A stretch of DNA of 64,000 nucleotides, taken from contig NZ_AQGV01000015.1 in the NCBI RefSeq assembly GCF_014858725.1, positions 806,001 to 870,000 of the forward strand, given 5' to 3'. Below the pieces are notes generated by a model. That model was not told the DNA's origin. It ran no database searches and worked only from the letters and a program-made list of their open reading frames with translations. Source of the stretch: Pseudoalteromonas aurantia 208 (GTDB taxonomy: Bacteria > Pseudomonadota > Gammaproteobacteria > Enterobacterales > Alteromonadaceae). Position 1 is the stretch's first letter. Each line of letters begins with the position of its first letter. Below are positions 35,122 to 43,834 of this stretch, in pieces. Position numbers and translations under genes: made by a program.

Positions 35122-35317
35122 AATGAAGAACCAATTTAAAAGGTAGATATAGTCTTGAAAGCATGAGCTGTTCCAATTTTTAAATTGTTGATATCAAGGG
35201 TTTAAATGATTTCTTGGTGTTGAGCTTTTGCATCTTGCAATTACTTGTTTGCAGTTTGCGAGTAATATTCAATTTTCTGATTGGCCACAATCCGTTATTA
35301 TGTGACTTTTTTAAGCT

Positions 35318-35956
35318 GTGATGAGGTATGAAGTGGAATTAACAACCTGGTTAAGTTTGGCGTTTATTTGTATGGTTGGAGCGATGTCGCCAGGGCCGAG
35401 TTTAGCCGTCGTTTTACGTCATTCTCTCTATAACAGTGCCGCACATGGTATTGTGGCAAGTGTGAGCCATGGTCTGGGTGTTGGACTTTATGCTGGACTA
35501 TCGTTAGCTGGATTAGCCAGCTTGATCAATCATTTCCCTATAGTATATCAAGCGCTTGTTTATGGTGGTGCCGGGTATTTGGCTTATATGGGGCTGCGTA
35601 TATTGATGAATAAATCCTCCGGTATAAACGTATCTGACCAAGGGGGAATAAACACGTTCAAGCAAGCTGCGCAAGATGGTTTTGCCATTGCGTTTTTAAA
35701 TCCAAAGTTAGCGATATTTTTTGTCGCACTGTTTTCTCAGTTTATAGATCCGCAAGCAATGACCATCCAAGTGGCCTTGATCATGTGTGCAACTGTGTTA
35801 CTGATTGACACGGCCTGGTATTTTGTTGTTTCGGTGGGAGCAGCTAAAGCCAGAGATAAATTTGATTTGACGAAAAAGCAGTCGTCTATTGACAAGATTT
35901 TAGGGATTGCTTTCTTATTGTTAGCATTGCGAGTGGTCATCGAACAATTTGTATAG
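35318..35956 (+). CDS. LysE/RhtB family amino acid exporter
   Basis: A 212-residue inner membrane protein with about six helices. The N-terminus has the family signature GAMSPGPSLAVVLRHSLY, and FLNPKLAIFFVALFSQF is a second conserved block. Members export amino acids or derivatives such as homoserine, threonine or lysine. It stands alone and is convergent with the next gene, whose end is 8 bases away. The start at 35318 or the following codon cannot be separated. The substrate is unknown. Confidence 0.92.
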   Translation: MMRYEVELTTWLSLAFICMVGAMSPGPSLAVVLRHSLYNSAAHGIVASVSHGLGVGLYAGLSLAGLASLINHFPIVYQALVYGGAGYLAYMGLRILMNKSSGINVSDQGGINTFKQAAQDGFAIAFLNPKLAIFFVALFSQFIDPQAMTIQVALIMCATVLLIDTAWYFVVSVGAAKARDKFDLTKKQSSIDKILGIAFLLLALRVVIEQFV

Positions 35957-35964
35957 TTGCGAGC

Positions 35965-36552
35965 TTATTCAGGATGCACTTGATTGTAATACTCGAAAAT
36001 TTCCTGCTTTAAGTGCATTAGCCCATCATGTATGTTCATTATCTCAAGCGCGATAGCGGTGTCGTTAATGACCCGATTACTGGTAACATCAAATTTAGCT
36101 ATATTTCCTTGAGATAAAATGAGCGTGACTTTGCTGTAATCCAAGTATTCGGCCAACTTAGTGGCGTTATATGGGAAGGTACGTATAACAAGACCAGATA
36201 AAGACAAAGAAAGGACTTTAAATGAGAATCCTAATTTTGTTGCCCGTAGTTGTACGCCAGTTAACTTTTCTGTTCGCCAATGCCTGTGATTTGAGTTTGT
36301 GTCAAAAATACTTGGTAGTCCGCAGCTAAAAGTGGGATTGTTTTTACCTTTCGTTTCTATATGGGCTGGAAAATACATAATTTGGGAGTTTATTTTTGCG
36401 AGTAATTGCAGATCGCTCGCTTGAGTGAGTGTTGTCAGCCACTGTTGTAACTGAGCCGTCTCAATATCGGAGAGTTGAATATCTAGTTGCGCCGTACTGT
36501 CTTGTTGCAGTACCTGTGTTATAAAATTTGATTCTTCTGATGTAAGCTTCAT
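35965..36552 (-). CDS. Hypothetical protein, possibly PilZ-like
   Basis: A 195-residue cytoplasmic protein without signal or membrane segments. The N-terminus is helical and acidic; the middle has strands in the pattern LRATKLGFSFKVLSLSLSGLVIRTF, where an SLSGL turn recalls the D/NxSxxG motif of PilZ domains, but the upstream RxxxR motif is not clear, so c-di-GMP binding is only a possibility. It is convergent with the LysE-type gene and lies upstream of the MATE gene end by 71 bases... read leftward it follows that gene. I do not recognise it further. Confidence 0.65.
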   Translation of the reverse strand: MKLTSEESNFITQVLQQDSTAQLDIQLSDIETAQLQQWLTTLTQASDLQLLAKINSQIMYFPAHIETKGKNNPTFSCGLPSIFDTNSNHRHWRTEKLTGVQLRATKLGFSFKVLSLSLSGLVIRTFPYNATKLAEYLDYSKVTLILSQGNIAKFDVTSNRVINDTAIALEIMNIHDGLMHLKQEIFEYYNQVHPE

Positions 36553-36623
36553 GGCTAATATTTACCGCTAGATTGTGCACCAGAGTAAATTATGCACAAT
36601 CTATACCGACAAATATTATAGCG

Positions 36624-37979
36624 TTAAGTCAGTATTTTTACCTTACTAAATAGCCGACGTTTGAGCGTGAGTTGTAAAAAAGTGAAGCTAATAAGTGCTT
36701 GAAAGAAAACAGTTGCAGCAGATAAAAGCCATATTGTTGTGGTTGTTATCGTTGCTTGAGAAGTAAAATATATCAGCAGTATACTGAAACTCCCCACTCT
36801 TAAAAAAGTGCTTAAGAGTGCTGGCCAAGTATTGCCAAACGCTTGAAACATCGCCGAACATGAAAACACTAAACCAGCGGGCACAAAATTAAACCCAACA
36901 TAGCTTAGAAATGTTGCGGCCACAGCTATAACCTCAGGGTCATTGCTAAAAGGTGTAAAAAAGATATCAGGCATTAAAATACACGGAATGGCCAGCAAAA
37001 ACATCAGTGATGTTGTGGCAAGTGTGGTTGTTTTATAAGTGGTGTAAACACGCTTCATTTTACCTGCGGCATAATTTTGAGCAGCAATAGCAGGCGCCGC
37101 AAATGCAATGGCCATCACAGGTAAAAATAAAGATTGCATAATGCGGATCCCAAGACCAAACCCTGCTTGTTCATCAGTGCCTAATTGACTTAGTGCCCAA
37201 TAAATAATCGCCATGTAGAGGAATGTTAGCATGAACTCACTCCCTGCCGGACCTCCTATTTTAAGTAATGATTTTAATGTCTTAGTGTCATTCTTTATCA
37301 AATTAGGGGCCAGTTTAAGTAGCCCTGGAGTGCGCTTAATATAAAAAATAGTCATGATAAGGCCACTAATTGTCGCAATAGAGCTTGCAAGGCCTGCCCC
37401 AGCTACGTGCATACCGCTAAACAGGCCAATGCCCGTAATGAGTACTGGTGACAGCACCATATTTAGTAGTAAGGCGACCATTTGAATGACCATAAAAGGT
37501 TTTACGAGCCCAGCACCACGCATAGAGGCAGAGATAACCGTTAATATAAACTGCAATGCTAACGCTGGAATAAACCAATATAGGTAACTCAATCCAGTTA
37601 CTGCAATATCATTGGTCGCAGCCAAAAGAGAAAAGTAATATGGGCCAAATAAGTAGCCTATGGCACTTAGCAGTATGGTTGCGGCTATACCGTAAAAGAG
37701 GGCATGACTATATATGGCCGCTGCATTTTTTTGGTCTTTACGCCCAATGGCATGGGCAACCAAGGTTGCGCACCCCACATTGAATACTTGTGTTAAGGCC
37801 ATGACAAAAAAGAACAGATTACCAGCGGTACTCACGCCAGCCAAGGCAACATCCCCTAAATTGCCGACAAAATATAAGTCAATGATGAAATATAACGTTT
37901 GAATAAATAGGCCAATGGCAATTGGCAAAGACATAGTAATAAGGTGTTTGTGAATGGGACCGCGGGTTAAGTCTTGCAT
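36624..37979 (-). CDS. MATE family efflux transporter
   Basis: A 451-residue membrane protein with about 12 helices in two halves, as usual for MATE/NorM-like pumps. The N-terminus PIHKHLITMSLPIAIGLFIQTLYFIIDLYF... start and VALAGVSTAGNLFFF segment are typical; the second half begins near LLKIGGPAGSEFML. Such pumps export drugs or cationic metabolites using Na+ or H+. It lies next to the MocR regulator gene on the same strand, 71 bases after it, and could be co-regulated. The substrate is not evident. Confidence 0.92.
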   Translation of the reverse strand: MQDLTRGPIHKHLITMSLPIAIGLFIQTLYFIIDLYFVGNLGDVALAGVSTAGNLFFFVMALTQVFNVGCATLVAHAIGRKDQKNAAAIYSHALFYGIAATILLSAIGYLFGPYYFSLLAATNDIAVTGLSYLYWFIPALALQFILTVISASMRGAGLVKPFMVIQMVALLLNMVLSPVLITGIGLFSGMHVAGAGLASSIATISGLIMTIFYIKRTPGLLKLAPNLIKNDTKTLKSLLKIGGPAGSEFMLTFLYMAIIYWALSQLGTDEQAGFGLGIRIMQSLFLPVMAIAFAAPAIAAQNYAAGKMKRVYTTYKTTTLATTSLMFLLAIPCILMPDIFFTPFSNDPEVIAVAATFLSYVGFNFVPAGLVFSCSAMFQAFGNTWPALLSTFLRVGSFSILLIYFTSQATITTTTIWLLSAATVFFQALISFTFLQLTLKRRLFSKVKILT

Positions 37980-38050
37980 TTTATGTTCTTAATAATCCAT
38001 TTTAAGTACCTATTTTATCAATCGAGTTTCTCACGTCTTGATTGTAATTG

Positions 38051-39442
38051 CTATGAGAGTTGTATTTTGATTTCATTAATGATTATTGTGAGTTGTGTTT
38101 TTACTTCGTCAGTGGGCACTAGGCCTATATTGAGTCTGAAACAGTGATCATACCTATTGGTGTTACAAAATAAAGAACCCGACTTTATATAGATATGCTG
38201 GTGGGCAAGTTTCATGGCGAGTTGCTCAGTATTGAGTGCTGGAATAGCCAGCCACAACACCATTCCGCCACTGGGCATGTATATACTACTATTGTTTGGG
38301 AGCTGCTCCTGTAAATAATGAAGATACAAATTTTTATGGGCGCACAGATGTTGATTGACGTGTTTTAAATGCTGTTGGTAGTGGCCTTTGTTGATATAGT
38401 TAGCCATGGCTAATTGCAATGGTTTATTAACGCCAAGCGTACGAACTGAAAGCTGCTTTAAGAAGGCATCGAAAAATCGACCTGGTGCACACCAACCTAA
38501 TCGAAGGCCGGCAGACAATGATTTTGAAAAGCTACCACACCAGATCACCCAACCGGTGCGATCATAATGTTTGATTGGCAGTGGTGTTACTTTAGTATGG
38601 CTTAGTTCGCGGAACACATCATCTTCGATAATAGGTGTTTGGTAGGTGTGTGCCAATTCAGCTATTTTTTGTTTTTGTGTATTGGTTAAGCTATGTCCTG
38701 TTGGGTTTTGATGATTTGCGCTCAGTAAGCACGCTGACACGCTATATTGACGTAGCGCATTCTCCATTTGTTCGAGATCTAAGCCATTATCAGTGCTTGG
38801 TATTTCTATTACTTGTCGGTTCAAAGAGCATAACAAATCAAGCAAACCGCTGTAACACGGAGAACTTACTAAAATAACATCATTGTGGTTCGTTGTGACC
38901 GAGATAGCGTGTTGAACTGCATCTAAGCAACCATGGGTGACCAATAGATCGCTCGCTGGCAGTGCAAACCCTTGATGTGTAAAATGATTACTTAACGCAT
39001 GACGAAGCACGTATTCCCCTTCAGGGCTGGCATAGCCCCAGAGTTGATCATGATGTTTGCAGGCTTGTGTTAATGATTGACTGAGCCGTTTACTGTCAAT
39101 CAGAGTGCTGTCTAACTCCGCAGTTGCAAGTGTTTGGCTTAAATTCTTCAATTGGCTTTTAGGTCTTACAAATGAAGCGGGCTCGGCTTTAAATTGTGGA
39201 AATTGATAGTGCTGTTGCGTAGTAGGAAGGCCCGTAACGAAATACCCTTTTTTAGGAAATGCCGTAATATAGCCCAGTGATTCAACATAGCGATAACATG
39301 CTAAGGCCGTTGTCATGCTTATTTGGTGTAAAGTACAAAACGTTCTCAGTGATGGCAGCGGCTCATCAATTGAATATGCATTGTTTTCAATATTATTAAT
39401 TAGCTGTTGACCAAGCTGCTTATATTTTGCTGTTTTGCTCAT
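38051..39442 (-). CDS. MocR-type GntR/aminotransferase transcriptional regulator
   Basis: A 463-residue protein with an N-terminal GntR winged helix (YSIDEPLPSLRTFCTLHQISMTTALACYRYVESLGYI) and a class I/II aminotransferase fold behind it. The PLP region shows ANHQNPTGHSLT, IIEDDVFREL and the WCGSFSKSLSAGLRLGW segment with the PLP Lys. MocR proteins bind PLP or its amino acid adducts and commonly control a divergent gene. Here a PLP-dependent decarboxylase gene starts 92 bases away in the other direction. A 13-bp direct repeat in the gap is a good operator candidate. Confidence 0.95.
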   Translation of the reverse strand: MSKTAKYKQLGQQLINNIENNAYSIDEPLPSLRTFCTLHQISMTTALACYRYVESLGYITAFPKKGYFVTGLPTTQQHYQFPQFKAEPASFVRPKSQLKNLSQTLATAELDSTLIDSKRLSQSLTQACKHHDQLWGYASPEGEYVLRHALSNHFTHQGFALPASDLLVTHGCLDAVQHAISVTTNHNDVILVSSPCYSGLLDLLCSLNRQVIEIPSTDNGLDLEQMENALRQYSVSACLLSANHQNPTGHSLTNTQKQKIAELAHTYQTPIIEDDVFRELSHTKVTPLPIKHYDRTGWVIWCGSFSKSLSAGLRLGWCAPGRFFDAFLKQLSVRTLGVNKPLQLAMANYINKGHYQQHLKHVNQHLCAHKNLYLHYLQEQLPNNSSIYMPSGGMVLWLAIPALNTEQLAMKLAHQHIYIKSGSLFCNTNRYDHCFRLNIGLVPTDEVKTQLTIIINEIKIQLS

Positions 39443-39482
39443 CTGTTATCTAAAAAAGCCATTGTCTGTATCTGTTATCTAA
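39441..39482. promoter_or_regulatory. Direct repeats, candidate MocR operator
   Basis: ATCTGTTATCTAA occurs exactly twice, at 39441-39453 and 39470-39482, 29 bases apart (about three helical turns), in the 92-base divergent region. The first copy overlaps the MocR start codon. GabR-like regulators bind two direct repeats across such a promoter. Confidence 0.7.
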
Positions 39483-39534
39483 TATTGGTGAGCATAAACT
39501 AATGGGTATGTTTAGTCATCAATTAGGTTAAAAA

Positions 39535-40905
39535 ATGGCATATAGCTCAGCAACACAAAAGCGCCTTCTAGAGATGCTTGAAGCACAATTCAATCAATTT
39601 CATACTGAACTTGGTTGTCGAGCGGTGATATCGAATGATACAACTTTGGAACCCGTACCCCTGCCTACTCATGGCATGGGGGTTGAACAACTTTGTATGC
39701 ATTTCAATGATCAAGTCGCACCTAAATTGTCGGCGAGTAATGGAGGGCGGTATTGGGGGTTTGTAACAGGTGGCGCTAACCCTGCGGCGACATTAGCCGA
39801 TTGGTTTGTCACGGTATTTAATCAGAATGTGTCTAAAGGAGGCGACTCGGTTGCATCGCAATTAGAGCGGCAAACAATCGACTGGCTCCGAGCGTTATTT
39901 TATTTGCCTGATAGCTTTACTGGACTATTTACAACAGGGGCGACTGCGGCAAATTTATTGGGTGCGTTAACAGCTCGGCAATTTATTGGTGCGCAACAAG
40001 GGATTGATGTTGCACAGCAAGGCATGGCTGGCTTAGATGTGATGATTTATGCCGCATCACCACATGCCAGCATGATAAAAAGCTTAGGGATGGCTGGGTT
40101 TGGTCAGCAAAATTGGCAGTGTGTAGATACGTTACAAGACACGGAGGCGATGTGCATTGATTCGTTAGCAACACATTTATCACGTTGTGATAGCCTAGGA
40201 AAAATAGTGATTGCCAGCGCTGCGACAGTAACAGGAACTGATTACGACGATTTAATCGCCATCAGTCGACTGTGCGAAACACATGGCGCTTGGTTACATG
40301 TTGATGCAGCATTTGGTATTTTCGAACGATTAATGAATGGCCCAGAGCATAAAACCAATGGCATTGAATTCGCAGACAGTATCACACTCGATTGTCACAA
40401 ATGGTTAAATGTCCCTTACGATTGTGGGGTTTTTTTAACGCGCCAACCCAATCACTTGGTCGCAACATGTCATGTTGATGCACCTTATTTAGCGAGTTCA
40501 GCGCAAAACCAAGATTATATGTCTATGGGCATTGAGAACTCGCGTAGATTCCGAGCTTTACCTGTCTGGGCTACGTTATTATCTTATGGTAGACAAGGTA
40601 TAACAGCACATATTCAAAGTAATGTTGATTTGGCACAGGCACTGGCGAGCTGGCTGGAAAATTCACAGTATTATGTATTACTTAAGCCGTGTGAGTTAAA
40701 TGTCGTATTGTTTAAACCAGGAGATATGCATGTATTGCAAGAAGTCAGGCTGTGTTTGGAGGCAATTAATCAGTCAGGGAAAGTCTTCATGACACCCGGT
40801 GTTTGGCAAGGAGAGCGTATTATTCGGGCGGCATTTAGTAACTGGGAAACCACTGCAGAGGACTTATTATGCGTCATTGAGCTGCTAGAGAGGTTGGCAA
40901 AATAA
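39535..40905 (+). CDS. PLP-dependent group II decarboxylase
   Basis: A 456-residue protein with the group II decarboxylase fold: TTGATAANLLGALTAR (phosphate-binding turn), WLHVDAAFG (Asp contacting the pyridine nitrogen, before an AAFG in place of the more common AWGG), and LDCHKWLNVPYDCG with PLP Lys289. The family decarboxylates amino acids such as aromatic amino acids, glutamate or diaminobutyrate; the substrate is not predictable here. It is divergent from a MocR regulator that presumably responds to PLP or the substrate. A small hairpin (GCGGCAA/TTGCCGC at 40911-40928) follows the stop. Confidence 0.92.
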   Translation: MAYSSATQKRLLEMLEAQFNQFHTELGCRAVISNDTTLEPVPLPTHGMGVEQLCMHFNDQVAPKLSASNGGRYWGFVTGGANPAATLADWFVTVFNQNVSKGGDSVASQLERQTIDWLRALFYLPDSFTGLFTTGATAANLLGALTARQFIGAQQGIDVAQQGMAGLDVMIYAASPHASMIKSLGMAGFGQQNWQCVDTLQDTEAMCIDSLATHLSRCDSLGKIVIASAATVTGTDYDDLIAISRLCETHGAWLHVDAAFGIFERLMNGPEHKTNGIEFADSITLDCHKWLNVPYDCGVFLTRQPNHLVATCHVDAPYLASSAQNQDYMSMGIENSRRFRALPVWATLLSYGRQGITAHIQSNVDLAQALASWLENSQYYVLLKPCELNVVLFKPGDMHVLQEVRLCLEAINQSGKVFMTPGVWQGERIIRAAFSNWETTAEDLLCVIELLERLAK

Positions 40906-41055
40906 GCAACGCGGCAAGTTATTGCCGCTTAATATCAACGCACGCTTCGAATATGTCTATGTTTAGACATCATACGTACCAATATAAAGAGAAACCTATT
41001 GGAACGGCTTTTGCTTTCAATGGCTTAATATTGAGTTAAGCGGATCAAACGTGCC

Positions 41056-41676
41056 ATGTCATTTATACAAAGCATCAATAGTAACAGTCGGCCTTATACA
41101 CAGTTTTCTGCAGTCAATGAGAAGAGCCTTAATAAGCAGACACAGTTCCATATCCAATATGAAAATGTGCAAAAGCCAAAGCAGGCTGACTCTGATTTTG
41201 CGGTGAATATATCGAGAAGCCATGCGGACGCATCTAAATTTGCAACTTTCTATTATGAAAAGATAAAAGGGCACGCTAACTCTGTCGTTGATGATTCACT
41301 TCCCGCTGATAAGTATAGTAAAGGGCTGCATCACGAAACACTTAGTCAGATTATGAAAATGCCCATTGATGTAGAAGTAGAGCGCCATGAAATGCAGCAG
41401 GCGCTATTGTTTAACTCTTTAGGTATTGATTTTTTGGCGTATAAAGAATTGGGTGTACGTCGTGAAATGTTGGCGTTGGCCGAAGATGATATCATGGGAG
41501 ATGATCGATTGGCTGATTATGAAAAAGCAAGGTTTGTTGACGCAATAAGAGGCTTTGATGCACGTTTGGAAGAGGCGCAAAATGCGTTGCTTGGTGGCGT
41601 ACCATCAGATGCTTTAGACGCAGATATGAACGACCCGAGTAACCCTTGGTCAATTTTGGCAAAGGCTGCTGCGTAG
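41056..41676 (+). CDS. Hypothetical protein
   Basis: A 206-residue soluble protein with no signal peptide. The N-terminal 50 residues are Ser/Asn/Gln-rich and probably disordered; the rest is helical and acidic (LGVRREMLALAEDDIMGDDR, ARFVDAIRGFDARLEEAQNALLGG). I do not recognise it. It stands alone between the decarboxylase gene and the tandem MITE. The start ATG lacks a strong Shine-Dalgarno sequence (GGATC is 12 bases upstream). A similar style of small acidic protein with disordered N-terminus is encoded at 51251, but I see no real sequence match. Confidence 0.7.
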   Translation: MSFIQSINSNSRPYTQFSAVNEKSLNKQTQFHIQYENVQKPKQADSDFAVNISRSHADASKFATFYYEKIKGHANSVVDDSLPADKYSKGLHHETLSQIMKMPIDVEVERHEMQQALLFNSLGIDFLAYKELGVRREMLALAEDDIMGDDRLADYEKARFVDAIRGFDARLEEAQNALLGGVPSDALDADMNDPSNPWSILAKAAA

Positions 41677-41782
41677 TCAATAGGACTTTAATCGCGCTTT
41701 AAGCTGCTGATGGTGTTTAGACCAAAAATAGCTGTCACCGTGGCGTGTGCGGCAAGGTAATGACGGGCAGATTTAAAATTGA
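41677..41782. other. Intergenic stretch left of the tandem MITE
   Basis: Short region with no gene or clear motif; together with the MITE copies it makes a gene-free stretch of nearly 600 bases up to the CadC-like gene. Confidence 0.4.
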
Positions 41783-42184
41783 TTAAATAACCTCAGCTCT
41801 GGATAAGCGAATTTGCCCAATAAAGCTATTTTTCTCACTCTCGGCGTTGCTTTCATTTGTAATAGCCGGCTATTACTGCATAAAAGTGCCTTGATATTGA
41901 ACAAAATATCCTCATTGGATTGTACGCAAGTTTGTTTACAAAATATTTTCTATTCCAAAACCCTTATCCAAACCTGAGGTTAAATAACCTCAGCTCTGGA
42001 TAAGCGAATTTGCCCAATAAAGCTATTTTTCTCACTCTCGGCGTTGCTTTCATTTGTAATAGCCGGCTATTACTGCATAAAAGTGCCTTGATATTGAACA
42101 AAATATCATCATTGGATTGTACGCAAGTTTGTTTACAAAATATTTTCTATTCCAAAACCCTTATCCAAACCTGAGGTTAAATAA
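41783..42184. mobile_element. Two tandem MITE copies, 197-bp period
   Basis: The same 189-bp sequence occurs twice (41791-41979, 41988-42176), separated and flanked by TTAAATAA three times (41783, 41980, 42177). The copies differ at one base that I can see (TATCCTCATT versus TATCATCATT). Each has imperfect terminal inverted repeats, CCTCAGCTCTGGATAAG and the complement of CCTCAGGTTTGGATAAG (15 of 17). An 8-bp target duplication and lack of coding fit a MITE; the tandem form suggests recent duplication or insertion into its own flank. Confidence 0.8.
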
Positions 42185-42261
42185 GATTTACAGCGTTTAC
42201 TATTGATTATTGGTTGAAATTCATTACTGTATCGATTCATCCGCAGTAAAAGTAGATTGTT

Positions 42262-43734
42262 TTGAAACTACAGTATAAAACACAGGGCTTTACCATTGAT
42301 GAGAAAGCATTCAGTGTGATTTCAGAAGAGGGTACTACGCGTGCGCTCCGCCCTAAAACATGCCAATTACTCATTATTTTACTTAAAAATTCAGGTCAAG
42401 TTGTCACTAAGCAGCAGCTTCTTGATGCCGTCTGGGCGAATAGCGTCGTGGATGAACAGGTTATCTTTCAGTCGATTAAAGAAATTCGTCAATTGTTTCA
42501 AGATCATGATGTGATTAAAACATTGCCTAAGCAAGGGTATATTTGGTTACCGAATGTAAAAACCAGTCATGTAATAAGCTCCGTTATCGGTCTTCCCTAC
42601 ATGAGATTTATGGTGATACTGCTTATCGCCACGGCATTTAGCTTGAATTACTTTTGGTTCTCGTCAGCACCTAATACGTCATTTCATTCGGATATTACAG
42701 GCTCTGTGGTGATATTACCGACTGTGAACAATATTGAAGGTAATGATCACAGTTGGGTGCGATTAGGTATGATGGATCAAGTAATCCAAAGATTGCCTAA
42801 CCATGATAAATTTGGGATCTTGCAGACGGATTATGTCTTGGAAGTATTAGCGCGAGCAAACGTGCCGTTACAAAATATAAAGCCTCATCACGTCGGTGAT
42901 ATATTTCAAGTCTCAGGGGCTGAGTTGTTGGTGAGTACTAAGTTATCGGGCACACCTCACGATTATCAATTGAGCTATACTTTTTACTATCGAAAAGCGC
43001 AAACTAAAGGTGTGCTTTTTTCGACTGACCCGCAATTGTTAATTGACAAATTAGTGAGGGAATTAAATTTGGCGTTGGGGGTCAGTGATGATAGTAATCA
43101 CGGATATTATCATAGTGACTTTAGTGATGAGATGCTGGGTGTGGCAATTGATTTACGCTTGGAAAACAACCACCTGGCGGCAAAAGAGTTGTTAGAAGTC
43201 ATCGTCCTAAAAGACCCCAATAATTTGACTGCGCAGCGTCTATTCATTGAAACGCTTTTAAATTTACAGCAATTAGCTGAGGCAACTCAGCAACTGGCTA
43301 TAGCACTGCCATTGGCACAACAACAGCAAGATCATTCAGAGCTGACTCGATTATTATATTTTCAAGCGATAAACTTAATTCAAAGCAATAGTCCCACTGA
43401 AGCATATGGAATCATCGCACGCGCGTTCAAATTAGCTGAAAGTTATCACGACTGGTTATTTATGGCTTACTTAACTGATTTAAAAGCTTATTTAGCTACA
43501 CAAGCACAACAGTTTTCAAAAGCAGAGGCATATTACCACCGGGCAATGCACTATCATCGCGTATTAAAATGCCCTGTAGGGGAGTCTTCAACATGGGTTC
43601 GTTTAGGTTTACTTGCAAAGCAGCAAAATAACGTAGAGAAGCAAACGTTTGCATTTGAGCAAGCAAAATCCATTGCAACGCAACGAGAATTACATCAGCA
43701 GGTCGAATTAATAGAGCAAATTGGATTTAAATAA
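42262..43734 (+). CDS. CadC/ToxR-like membrane transcriptional regulator with TPR region
   Basis: A 490-residue protein. Residues 1-95 form an OmpR-type winged helix (RALRPKTCQLLIILLKNSGQ, VVTKQQLLDAVW, IKEIRQLF, IKTLPKQGYIW). A single membrane helix follows (about 110-130, MRFMVILLIATAFSLNYFWF shortened here), then a periplasmic part with helical TPR-like repeats from about residue 290. The start must be TTG at 42262, because a stop lies just upstream and no ATG gives the full DNA-binding domain. The promoter lies next to the tandem MITE. It probably controls the next gene, 100 bases downstream. Confidence 0.85.
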   Translation: MKLQYKTQGFTIDEKAFSVISEEGTTRALRPKTCQLLIILLKNSGQVVTKQQLLDAVWANSVVDEQVIFQSIKEIRQLFQDHDVIKTLPKQGYIWLPNVKTSHVISSVIGLPYMRFMVILLIATAFSLNYFWFSSAPNTSFHSDITGSVVILPTVNNIEGNDHSWVRLGMMDQVIQRLPNHDKFGILQTDYVLEVLARANVPLQNIKPHHVGDIFQVSGAELLVSTKLSGTPHDYQLSYTFYYRKAQTKGVLFSTDPQLLIDKLVRELNLALGVSDDSNHGYYHSDFSDEMLGVAIDLRLENNHLAAKELLEVIVLKDPNNLTAQRLFIETLLNLQQLAEATQQLAIALPLAQQQQDHSELTRLLYFQAINLIQSNSPTEAYGIIARAFKLAESYHDWLFMAYLTDLKAYLATQAQQFSKAEAYYHRAMHYHRVLKCPVGESSTWVRLGLLAKQQNNVEKQTFAFEQAKSIATQRELHQQVELIEQIGFK

Positions 43735-43834
43735 AAGTATAAATATCATATGTTTCAGTAAATTTTAGAAAGCTTTATTAGAGAAAGACATAACTTGATG
43801 AGATAACAGAGCCCTTATTTAACAGGAGCTAGTT

